Source: Candidatus Geothermarchaeum rappei (GTDB taxonomy: Archaea > Thermoproteota > Nitrososphaeria > Geothermarchaeales > JDFR-13). From it: a stretch of 64,000 nt of DNA. The notes below the pieces were generated by a model, which worked only from the letters and a program-made list of their open reading frames with translations, was not told the origin of the DNA and made no database searches. Position 1 is the stretch's first letter, and each line of letters starts with the position of its first letter. The stretch lies in contig MTMB02000001.1 of the NCBI GenBank assembly GCA_002011085.2, positions 477,820-541,819 of the forward strand, read 5' to 3'. This document shows, piece after piece, positions 18,471 to 26,759 of this stretch. The translations under genes were made by a program, and so were the position numbers.

Positions 18471-19832
18471 CTACAATATCTCTGAGAACCTAACTAAAGT
18501 CAGTGCAACATGTTTCATGCTCTTAACAAAGTCCTCAACCCTGATGTTCTCGTTAGGAGCATGGCTCTTAGAGCCATAGTAGCCTACACCCGCGCCTGTC
18601 ATAGGTATCCCAAGCAGGTTGGTAAACATGTATATAGGGCCTGATCCACCTGACAAGGGCGTCACCTGAGGATCTGAGCCGTAGACATCTACGGCGGCTG
18701 ATATAGACGCCTTCACAATAGCCTCATCAGGCTTTGAATATCCAGATGGATACATGCTATGAACCTCTATATCAACATCGTCGAACCCGTTTTCAACAAG
18801 ATACTTCCTCGTCTTCTCAAGCAGCTTCCCAGGATCCTGCCCTGGGACAGGCCGTATATCTATCTTGGCCATAGCATATGAAGGAATAACGGTCTTAGAA
18901 CCCTTACCTATATACCCTGAGTAGATGCCACATACATTCAGTGAGGGAGAGGTTAACAAGGCCTTATATGCATCAAATCCCTTAAGCCCCCCGACAAACT
19001 CCTTGATACCCAGGTCGTCCTTCATCTTCTCAAGCTGACTCGGGTCCAGCTTCTGAATAAGTTCATCAGCCATCTCCAGAAACTCCTCATCGATATCGTC
19101 ATAGAATCCTGGGATAGGGATGTATCCATCCTCCCTCTTCAGGAGAGTTAACAGCCTAACTAGCCTCCATATGGGATTCGGTATCAGGGGAGCGCTCCCA
19201 CTATGGGAATCCCTATTAGCACCCTTTACAGTCAACTCCAAATAAAGCATACCCTTAAAACCCAATGTAATGCCTAGCCTCCCAGTTCTCCCCACATACC
19301 CTGTCTCCCAAATACCTCCCTGGGCAACCAAAAAGTCTCTCTTCTTCTCTATCGCGTTTAGAAAGTTGGGGGAGCCTATCTCCTCCTCACCCTCTACCAC
19401 AAACTTCACCTTAAGCCCAAGCTCATCGAGATAGGGCATTAATGCATCTAAGGCACCGATCCTCGCGGCAATATTACCCTTATTATCCGCCACTCCCCTA
19501 CCAAATAAGAAGCCGTTTTTCCTAGTCATCTCAAAGGGTGGAGACTCCCATAGATCCAGTGGCTCAGGAGGCTGGACATCATAATGATTATAGATAAGCA
19601 CGGTCTTATCACCGGAACCCACCTCACCGAAAACCACTGGATGCCCTCCAAAGCCCTCAACACTAACCTTCACCCCTCTCTCCCTGAGGAGTGATGCGAC
19701 AAGCTCTGCACCCTCATCCATGTGTTCACCAACCGCCGAGACCGTAGGAACACTGATCAGGCTTCCAAGGACATCAACATAATCCTTATAATGAGAATCA
19801 ATAAACCCAAAGACTTTATCTACATCAACCAT
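18471..19832 (-). CDS. M20 family metallopeptidase (dipeptidase / carboxypeptidase-like)
   Basis: The 453-residue protein carries the di-zinc M20 motifs in order: IYNHYDVQPPEPLDLWESPP (His and catalytic Asp), GRGVADNKGN (bridging Asp), VEGEEEIGSP (catalytic Glu pair), and a C-terminal YYGSKSHAPNE with the last zinc-binding His. A dimerisation (lid) domain lies between about 180 and 310. Family members cleave dipeptides or remove terminal residues in the cytosol. It is the last chromosomal gene before the CRISPR island; leader 1 begins about 115 bases upstream of its start codon, on the other side. Confidence 0.92.
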   Translation of the reverse strand: MVDVDKVFGFIDSHYKDYVDVLGSLISVPTVSAVGEHMDEGAELVASLLRERGVKVSVEGFGGHPVVFGEVGSGDKTVLIYNHYDVQPPEPLDLWESPPFEMTRKNGFLFGRGVADNKGNIAARIGALDALMPYLDELGLKVKFVVEGEEEIGSPNFLNAIEKKRDFLVAQGGIWETGYVGRTGRLGITLGFKGMLYLELTVKGANRDSHSGSAPLIPNPIWRLVRLLTLLKREDGYIPIPGFYDDIDEEFLEMADELIQKLDPSQLEKMKDDLGIKEFVGGLKGFDAYKALLTSPSLNVCGIYSGYIGKGSKTVIPSYAMAKIDIRPVPGQDPGKLLEKTRKYLVENGFDDVDIEVHSMYPSGYSKPDEAIVKASISAAVDVYGSDPQVTPLSGGSGPIYMFTNLLGIPMTGAGVGYYGSKSHAPNENIRVEDFVKSMKHVALTLVRFSEIL

Positions 19833-19948
19833 TGGAAACCACCGTCTAACAAAATCCTAATTCCAAAGAAGTATAATAATGTTGCTAATTCAACAGATGT
19901 AATAAATAAAAAACATGTGGTAACCTCATATAAGAAACATCAAAACAT

Positions 19949-20062
19949 CTTTAGGTGTCCATTGACATTGTTATTTTGACGGGTTGTCTTTTGTCACACA
20001 TACAAAATTAAAATATCCAAAAATATCATCCTATTAAATAGAAAAACCCAAAAACAATAACG
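19949..20062 (+). promoter_or_regulatory. CRISPR leader 1
   Basis: A 114-bp AT-rich segment ending directly at the first repeat of array 1. The same 114 bp occur before arrays 2 and 3 (identical in copy 2 and one difference in copy 3, by eye). It contains TTTTGACGGGTTGTC and an AT-rich AAATTAAAATAT stretch that may serve as promoter. Conservation of the leader marks the transcription start and spacer-integration end, so arrays are read on the plus strand. Confidence 0.9.
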
Positions 20063-22585
20063 GAATCTCACATAGAGAGTTGAAAGTCAATTCAACTGAA
20101 ATAGCACAAAATTACTACTCTGTTGTGAATCTCACATAGAGAGTTGAAAGTCGACCTCAACCTTCTCCACGAGAATATCGTTATACCTATATGAATCTCA
20201 CATAGAGAGTTGAAAGATTTAATCTATAATGTTGTTTAACTATACGAATTATGTTATGAATCTCACATAGAGAGTTGAAAGTGATGATCCGCTTCTCCTT
20301 GACACTATACTTTAGATGGTCTATGAATCTCACATAGAGAGTTGAAAGAAACTGATAGAGATAGAGAAATATTCAATCGTATTGTAAGAATCTCACATAG
20401 AGAGTTGAAAGTTATATGCTACTCCATCGTTCCCATTCCCGCTGAGGTCTGGAATCTCACATAGAGAGTTGAAAGTAATCATAGAATTTTATGCCTTGGA
20501 TTGGGAAAGAGACTGTATAGAATCTCACATAGAGAGTTGAAAGCCAACGCCTTCTCAATATTCGTCTCAGGCAACGGAATAGGAATCTCACATAGAGAGT
20601 TGAAAGTTTTTGTTCTACCGTGGAAACCGCCATCTTATCGCCAAGAATCTCACATAGAGAGTTGAAAGTGATGATCCGCTTCTCCTTGACACTATACTTT
20701 AGATGGTCTATGAATCTCACATAGAGAGTTGAAAGAAACTGATAGAGATAGAGAAATATTCAATCGTATTGTAAGAATCTCACATAGAGAGTTGAAAGTT
20801 ATATGCTACTCCATCGTTCCCATTCCCGCTGAGGTCTGGAATCTCACATAGAGAGTTGAAAGTAATCATAGAATTTTATGCCTTGGATTGGGAAAGAGAC
20901 TGTATAGAATCTCACATAGAGAGTTGAAAGCCAACGCCTTCTCAATATTCGTCTCAGGCAACGGAATAGGAATCTCACATAGAGAGTTGAAAGTTTTTGT
21001 TCTACCGTGGAAACCGCCATCTTATCGCCAAGAATCTCACATAGAGAGTTGAAAGACCCCTAAGAGATCCAATATCTCTTTTATCATCTTTAACTTCAGA
21101 ATCTCACATAGAGAGTTGAAAGCCGAGATAAACCCCTATTCCAAAACTCAATATTATAAACAGAATCTCACATAGAGAGTTGAAAGGAAACGGTATTTAC
21201 ATATAAATAATATGTTGTTCCACTTTTGAATCTCACATAGAGAGTTGAAAGTTATCCCTATAGCCCCTGGTGTATCGGTAATGATAGAGTGCGAATCTCA
21301 CATAGAGAGTTGAAAGGGTATTTCCCCACCTTCTCCCCATGCTTGGTTATCAAGAATCTCACATAGAGAGTTGAAAGTGTTCACCAACCGTCTTAGTGAA
21401 CTCGGCTCCGTCATCAAGAATCTCACATAGAGAGTTGAAAGCGCTGATTATCCATAGTATATAGGCGAAGACACTCTTTGTGAATCTCACATAGAGAGTT
21501 GAAAGTTTACGGACGTCTTTGGGTATTGTGATTTTCCCTTGTTGAATCTCACATAGAGAGTTGAAAGTTAAGGCGTAGGGTAACAATGTATTTTGTAAGA
21601 CCATACTGAATCTCACATAGAGAGTTGAAAGCAGTATTGGCGTCTCTAAATCTGTGTCTGTTGCCGCTGAATCTCACATAGAGAGTTGAAAGTTTCCTAT
21701 TATTGAAGCCTGCCAATTTAAGATACCTGCTAGAATCTCACATAGAGAGTTGAAAGTCTTCTAACTCTAAGGCTATTTGTCTATCCGCACCAATTTTGGA
21801 ATCTCACATAGAGAGTTGAAAGTCTTTACAATCTCATCTCTCAGTTTTCTCCTCAGTATGAATCTCACATAGAGAGTTGAAAGTCAGTATCTCATGCCAC
21901 TTTATCTTTCTTCCGAACAAATCGGAATCTCACATAGAGAGTTGAAAGGAATGCCAGACTGCCATCGACGCTGTTTACTACGAAGTTCGAATCTCACATA
22001 GAGAGTTGAAAGGGAAAAGTATCATTCAAATATTCATGAAAACTCTCCCATGCTCTGAATCTCACATAGAGAGTTGAAAGACTCAAGCCCCTTGATTTCA
22101 AAGACATGCGTCCACTTACGAATCTCACATAGAGAGTTGAAAGATAAAGAGGACTATGAAGACCCCGCCCTCGAAAACATTATGAATCTCACATAGAGAG
22201 TTGAAAGTTTTAACCTCGATTTCAGAATAGGGATTTATCCTTCTCCTAAGAATCTCACATAGAGAGTTGAAAGAAGCGAGGCACAACCAAGACGCCAGTC
22301 GGGACATGATGAGAATCTCACATAGAGAGTTGAAAGAGATGGCTTTAATTGGTTTACCCTTACGAAGTAACTCCTGAATCTCACATAGAGAGTTGAAAGT
22401 TATACTCGATGCTCCGTTCCCACAGCCGTCTGAAGAAATGAATCTCACATAGAGAGTTGAAAGCACGACTGTTAGGATTGGTTCATTCATTTTTTATTCA
22501 CCTCTGAATCTCACATAGAGAGTTGAAAGGCGCTGATTTCGATGCCTCTGCGTATGAAATGGAATCTCACATAGAGAGTTGAAAG
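20063..22585 (+). CRISPR. CRISPR array 1: 40 repeats, 39 spacers
   Basis: Forty copies of a 24-bp repeat (GAATCTCACATAGAGAG then TTGAAAG) separated by spacers of about 32-44 bases. The 3' end GTTGAAAG would form the 8-nt crRNA handle. The repeat has little dyad symmetry, as usual for crenarchaeal type I-A/III repeats. Repeats appear invariant. Six consecutive spacers (after repeat 4) are repeated exactly after repeat 10, offset 387 bases. The leader is on the left and csa1 starts about 170 bases after the last repeat. Minus-strand ORFs in the array (with FNSLCEI or LSTLYVRF repeats) are translations of the repeat, not genes. Confidence 0.98.
20282..21055 (+). repeat. Perfect tandem duplication of a 387-bp, six-spacer CRISPR segment
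   Basis: Bases 20282-20668 and 20669-21055 each hold the same six spacer-repeat units in the same order. Every corresponding repeat start is offset by exactly 387 (20325/20712, 20388/20775, 20452/20839, 20520/20907, 20583/20970, 20645/21032). I saw no differences. This is most simply unequal recombination between repeats. Confidence 0.95.
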
Positions 22586-22752
22586 AGATTGTGAAGAGGC
22601 TTAATTTAAGTAATTTCCTGTTTTCTTGATTTGGTGTAATCGATTAAGTTTTGGAAAAGGACGTTTTAAGGTTTGATATTAATTGCTATGAGCGCATTGG
22701 TTTGAAAAAATTCAATAGATTCTCTATGGAATTATATATTATTGGTGGGTAG

Positions 22753-23691
22753 ATGTTTTATGTAGATCCCTTTGAGCTTGATCGAATGTTACGATATATT
22801 AAGGATCTACATAAGGACGAGGTTATTAGTGACGAGTATAGGGGATGGAATTGGTCTCAAGGTAGGTTAACTCCTATTTCAACAGGCTTATATCTTTCAG
22901 TAAGTGAAATTGCCAATAGATATTGTTCAAATTATAGGGATATCTATCTGAGGAGAGTAGCTAGGGTCTATCCTCCAAAAACTTATAAGAGTGTACGAGG
23001 GCTATTCCTACATCAACTTAGTTCTGAAACTCTTATGTCGTTTAAGTCTTATCTCTATTCTAAAGGAATAGTTAGCGGATATAAGCTTGTTAAGGATATG
23101 CTGGATAAAGGTCCCACTATTATTGATGAACTTTCAAAGAAAATATCAATTAGGAAATACTTAACTTCTAGGGAGACTAAAGCCCTAAAGATGGAAGGCC
23201 TATCACTATATAGGTATCTAGTGATACAAGCCGCTTCAGCGTTGGATAAAGCAGTAAGCTCATCAAGGATGTTGGCTTTAGATGCTATTGTTCATAAAGT
23301 TATTCCAGATGTGGTTGAGATGGGAATCAATGGCCAAGAACTGGGTCTCTCAAAAGAGCTCCGCATAGATGTGTATCTAGGAAAGTTGATTGCTGAGTTG
23401 AAGACAGGGAGTAAAAGGGACTTCCACAAGTATATCTTAGCTGGATATGCTTTGGCTATTGAGGCTGATAAAGAGTTTCCAGTAGACTATGGAGTCGTTA
23501 TATACATATCTATAAAAAATGGGATGGTCAAAGTTGATAAAGATATGTTTTTTATAGGAGATGAGCTTAGAGAAGAGTTTCTTCAGATGCGTGATGAGGC
23601 ATTTGAGATCGTAGAGTCGGGTAGAGATCCCGGGATACACATCAACTGCCCTGAATATTGTATATATTATCATACATGTAGAGGAGGGTAG
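22753..23691 (+). CDS. csa1: CRISPR-associated Csa1 (Cas4-like nuclease, adaptation)
   Basis: Csa1 is the Cas4-family partner of archaeal type I-A adaptation modules. The 312-residue product has the Csa1-typical RGWNWSQ, the N-terminal cysteine region YCSNYRDIYLRRVARVYPP, the RecB-nuclease core IDVYLGKLIAELKTG (D...ExK) and a C-terminal cluster INCPEYCIYYHTC expected to bind an iron-sulfur cluster with the N-terminal Cys. It starts the csa1-cas1-cas2-cas4 operon, seven bases ahead of cas1. Csa1 in Sulfolobales acts with Cas1, Cas2 and Cas4 in choosing and trimming new spacers. A GGTGGG ribosome site precedes the ATG. Confidence 0.92.
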   Translation: MFYVDPFELDRMLRYIKDLHKDEVISDEYRGWNWSQGRLTPISTGLYLSVSEIANRYCSNYRDIYLRRVARVYPPKTYKSVRGLFLHQLSSETLMSFKSYLYSKGIVSGYKLVKDMLDKGPTIIDELSKKISIRKYLTSRETKALKMEGLSLYRYLVIQAASALDKAVSSSRMLALDAIVHKVIPDVVEMGINGQELGLSKELRIDVYLGKLIAELKTGSKRDFHKYILAGYALAIEADKEFPVDYGVVIYISIKNGMVKVDKDMFFIGDELREEFLQMRDEAFEIVESGRDPGIHINCPEYCIYYHTCRGG

Positions 23692-23697
23692 TGTAGC

Positions 23698-24714
23698 ATG
23701 AGACTTGTATTAAGTGGATACGGCTATTACATAGGCAAGAAGAGTGGGATGATAGTTATAAAAAAAGACGGTGATAGAAAGATGTATAGTGTTGGAAATA
23801 TAAGTGAACTTGTTGTTCATAGTAGAGGCATCCATTTTTCTGGTGAGGCGTTGGCCTTACTGATGAAACATGGTGTGAAAGTATATTTTATCGATAAACT
23901 AAGGATCCGTGGTAAACTAACACCCTTTAAAAAAGGATCCACAATCTTTATAGTTAAGCACCAGCTGAAGAACCAGGGAAGCCCCCGTGGAAATTATCTG
24001 GCGAAGCGTTTTATAGAAGGTAAAGTGTATAACCAAATTAGTTTTTTAAGGCTTCTTAGAAGGAGGTTTAGAAGGAAGAAAGATGTGGTCACTTCTCTCT
24101 CGACTAAAATCGAGTTGTTAAAGAATGTAATTGGAGAAATCGGAGAAATAGATTTATCCAGTAACATGTTTCGTGAACAAATTATATCTAAGGAGGGAGA
24201 GGCCTCGAGAATCTATTGGGATGCATTGTCGAGTCTACTCCCTGAAGAATATGGGTTTAAAAGACGTATGAAAAGATTTGACAAGCCGAAGGATCCTATA
24301 AATATTTCGTTAAACTATCTCTATACCCTCCTCGCTTCACAGGTTTGGATTGAGACGGAACTATGTGGATTAGAACCGTATATCGGGCTTCTTCATAAAG
24401 ACTCGACTAGGAGACCTGCTTTGGTAATGGATATGATGGAAGAGTTTCGTGTGTCTATTGTCGACAAACCCCTATTTACATATGTATTTAAGCATACTAA
24501 AAAACCGATGTCATGGTTAGAGAACGATGGTAAGCTAACTAGAAAGGCGGTTGAGACGCTTGGTGGATTATTCTTTAAAAGGATAGATGAGTCGGTGACA
24601 TTTCTAAATAGAAGTTATAAGTTAAAAACCCATATAGGGCTTCAATGTAGACGTCTAATCAAGTATCTGATGGGATATTCTGATGAATATATACCGTTTA
24701 AACTCACTAAATAG
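23698..24714 (+). CDS. cas1: CRISPR integrase Cas1
   Basis: Metal-dependent integrase that inserts new spacers at the leader end with Cas2. The 338-residue product shows the N-terminal beta domain (VGNISELVVHSRGIHFSGEA) and the catalytic C-terminal helical domain with Glu about 168 (EGEASRIYWDAL), His about 233 (GLLHKDSTRRPALVMD) and acidic residues about 245-249 (DMMEEFR). Length is normal. It is the second gene of the adaptation operon, with cas2 18 bases downstream. All active-site residues are present, consistent with the several leader-associated arrays being capable of growth. Confidence 0.97.
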   Translation: MRLVLSGYGYYIGKKSGMIVIKKDGDRKMYSVGNISELVVHSRGIHFSGEALALLMKHGVKVYFIDKLRIRGKLTPFKKGSTIFIVKHQLKNQGSPRGNYLAKRFIEGKVYNQISFLRLLRRRFRRKKDVVTSLSTKIELLKNVIGEIGEIDLSSNMFREQIISKEGEASRIYWDALSSLLPEEYGFKRRMKRFDKPKDPINISLNYLYTLLASQVWIETELCGLEPYIGLLHKDSTRRPALVMDMMEEFRVSIVDKPLFTYVFKHTKKPMSWLENDGKLTRKAVETLGGLFFKRIDESVTFLNRSYKLKTHIGLQCRRLIKYLMGYSDEYIPFKLTK

Positions 24715-24732
24715 GATGTATGGGATTGGATT

Positions 24733-25017
24733 ATGAATACTCTAGTTATATACGATATATCAGATGATGACCTGCGAAGTAGGGTGGCTCAGACATGCAT
24801 GGATTATGGCTTGGTAAGAATCCAGAAGAGCGCCTTCATAGGAAGGATAGACAGTCAAAAAAGGAAGGGGCTAGTCAGGATATTAGAGAGACTTATTAAA
24901 TCTCAGAATGATAATATACAGATATTTGTGATCTGTGATGCTGATATAAGGCTTAGGAAGATATTAGGTTTCTCTATGTATGGGGATAAAGAAGGAGACA
25001 CGGTATTTTTTAAATAA
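24733..25017 (+). CDS. cas2: CRISPR-associated Cas2
   Basis: Small ferredoxin-fold partner of Cas1 in spacer integration. The 94-residue product starts MNTLVIYDISDDDLRSRVAQ, with the conserved Asp8 after the first strand, followed by GLVRIQKSAFIGRI, the usual second-strand signature. Length is typical (85-100). It sits between cas1 and cas4 in the operon. Confidence 0.96.
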   Translation: MNTLVIYDISDDDLRSRVAQTCMDYGLVRIQKSAFIGRIDSQKRKGLVRILERLIKSQNDNIQIFVICDADIRLRKILGFSMYGDKEGDTVFFK

Positions 25018-25026
25018 GGTGGTTCT

Positions 25027-25620
25027 ATGTCGGAGGATCTAATTTATATCACCCCATCTGATGTTAAGGATTTTCTATATTGCCCATATATTATGTACTT
25101 GAAGAAGGTCTTAGGTGTTGATGAACCCTTAACAGAATTAATCAAGGAAGGGAGAGAAGCATATGAGCTTCAGAGGCAGAGATCCAAGAGGAGGAAGACC
25201 CTCTTGGGTCTCAAAAAAATAAAACCAGATAATATATGGTTTTCGGTTAAGCTTTATAGTAAGAAATATAGGATATACGGCGTCGCAGACGCCATTTACA
25301 AGGAGGGTGGCAAATACTCCATCCTAGAAATAAAATATGGTGAATATCGGGGAAGACTATCTAAAGACCATTTTTATCAGGCTATGTCATATGCCATGAT
25401 GTTTGAGGAGGAGTATTACAAGCCCGTTTACAAAATAACTGTTTATTACTTGAAAGATAATATCATGGTATCGAGGAGGATAACACAGTATCATAAAAAA
25501 CACTGGCTGAATATTATCAAAGATATCTGGAATATAGTTGACGGAGTATACATACCTAGCCCTATCGACATGGGAGGAAAATGTAGAGTATGCTTTTACA
25601 AGAAATACTGCTATAAATAG
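25027..25620 (+). CDS. cas4: CRISPR-associated exonuclease Cas4
   Basis: Dna2/RecB-type nuclease that defines spacer length and PAM orientation. The 197-residue product has an N-terminal Cys in FLYCPYIMYLKKVLGV, the nuclease core GVADAIYKEGG ... SILEIKYGEYRG (D, ExK) and the C-terminal cluster CRVCFYKKYC, giving four cysteines for a Fe-S cluster. It is distinct from Csa1 upstream, so this module carries two Cas4-family proteins, as in other crenarchaeal I-A adaptation operons. It ends the adaptation operon; cas6 follows after 76 bases. Confidence 0.95.
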   Translation: MSEDLIYITPSDVKDFLYCPYIMYLKKVLGVDEPLTELIKEGREAYELQRQRSKRRKTLLGLKKIKPDNIWFSVKLYSKKYRIYGVADAIYKEGGKYSILEIKYGEYRGRLSKDHFYQAMSYAMMFEEEYYKPVYKITVYYLKDNIMVSRRITQYHKKHWLNIIKDIWNIVDGVYIPSPIDMGGKCRVCFYKKYCYK

Positions 25621-25670
25621 TTTATACACTGCCAAGCCTTAATTATCTCCACTGTATATCAAATTTATTA

Positions 25671-25694
25671 GAATCTCAAATGGAGAGGTAATCA
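25671..25694 (+). promoter_or_regulatory. CRISPR-repeat-like element overlapping the cas6 ribosome site
   Basis: The 24 bases match the CRISPR repeat at 17 positions, and the first 17 bases match at 15 (GAATCTCAAATGGAGAG versus GAATCTCACATAGAGAG). The similarity covers the part upstream of the expected Cas6 cut and is lost in the 8-nt handle part. The GGAGAGGT ribosome site of cas6 lies inside it, and the TTG start is two bases further on. It stands alone, with no leader or spacers. Confidence 0.75.
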
Positions 25695-25696
25695 AG

Positions 25697-26599
25697 TTGT
25701 CTATATTTGAGGTGGAGATAGGGATCTCCCCTAGGGAAGAGTATCGACTTCATAGATATACAGGTTATAGCATCCGATCCCTAGTATATACTCAGATTTT
25801 AAGGGCTTCTAATGCTTCAGTGGATATACATAAGGAGAAGGGTCTAAAACCTTTTAGAGTGACTCCGATATTCATTAAAGGAAATTCTGGGGAGGTAGAT
25901 AAAATAATATATGCGGGGAAAATAGACCCCAATAAAACATATTTCTTTAAAATAACATTATTAGGGAACAAACTCTTCTCCAGGTCTTCAAAAAACCTTT
26001 TTAAACTCCTATCTGAAGACACCATTACTCTAGATAATCATGTATATAACGTTGTAAGTAGGGAGTTTAAAATGATCTCAATCGAGGGCATAGCCTCTGA
26101 AAGTGATGGAGAAAATAAGATAACAGTAAACTACTTAACCCCTACGTATTTTAGAGCCCCAAGAACCTACAATATGGAGTATCGGGTCAATCAAATCCAC
26201 CGATGTAAATGTATATATAAAGAGAATCAAGATAGTATTTTCATACCCCTGCCATTACCAACGCTATTCCTCAAAAATATACTGAGGATATATCATAAGT
26301 ACATAGAAGAAATCAGTGAAGAGCAGCAATATAAATTGAGACAGTATATTAATGAAGACGGGATGGTCATCTCAGGTTTCCCGAAAGGCATTCGTACATG
26401 GGCTATAAAAACCTCAAGATATGAATTCAACATCGGGTTCACAGGTAGAGTTAACTATCATCTAAGAAGATTGAGTTTTATTGAAGATGTTAACATAATA
26501 ATAAATAACCTAAAAAAATTGATCCTAACAGCTCAATATACAAACGTGGGCGGGAACCGAACTGCTGGTTTTGGTTGGATAAAAACAAATATAAGATAA
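25697..26599 (+). CDS. cas6: crRNA-processing endoribonuclease Cas6
   Basis: Cas6 cleaves array transcripts within the repeat, leaving the 8-nt 5' handle used by both type I and type III complexes. The 300-residue product has the first RAMP ferredoxin fold at the N-terminus (SIFEVEIGI ... DIHKEKGLKPFRVTPI) and the C-terminal glycine-rich loop GGNRTAGFGWIKTNI. Start is TTG at 25697, seven bases after GGAGAGGT. The ribosome site itself is embedded in a sequence resembling the CRISPR repeat, which could allow Cas6 to bind its own message. The gene lies between cas4 and leader 2. Confidence 0.9.
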   Translation: MSIFEVEIGISPREEYRLHRYTGYSIRSLVYTQILRASNASVDIHKEKGLKPFRVTPIFIKGNSGEVDKIIYAGKIDPNKTYFFKITLLGNKLFSRSSKNLFKLLSEDTITLDNHVYNVVSREFKMISIEGIASESDGENKITVNYLTPTYFRAPRTYNMEYRVNQIHRCKCIYKENQDSIFIPLPLPTLFLKNILRIYHKYIEEISEEQQYKLRQYINEDGMVISGFPKGIRTWAIKTSRYEFNIGFTGRVNYHLRRLSFIEDVNIIINNLKKLILTAQYTNVGGNRTAGFGWIKTNIR

Positions 26600-26645
26600 A
26601 AACAGTTTCAAAACCGAACAATAAAAATACGCTTCCCTAACCCGG

Positions 26646-26759
26646 CTTTAGGTGTCCATTGACATTGTTATTTTGACGGGTTGTCTTTTGTCACACATAC
26701 AAAATTAAAATATCCAAAAATATCATCCTATTAAATAGAAAAACCCAAAAACAATAACG
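26646..26759 (+). promoter_or_regulatory. CRISPR leader 2
   Basis: Same 114 bp as leader 1, beginning CTTTAGGTGTCCATTGAC and ending directly at the first repeat of array 2. The bases left of it (cccgg) differ from copies 1 and 3, which marks the boundary of the shared unit on that side. Confidence 0.9.

Noticed and set aside
20457-22490. Minus-strand ORFs of 85-121 aa across array 1 (also 26856-27122 in array 2)
   Set aside because: They are translations of the CRISPR repeat (recurring FNSLCEI and LSTLYVRF) with spacers between, not proteins.
22719-22740. TCTCTATG before csa1 as an inverted repeat-like regulatory element
   Set aside because: Only eight bases match the reverse complement of the repeat; easily chance.
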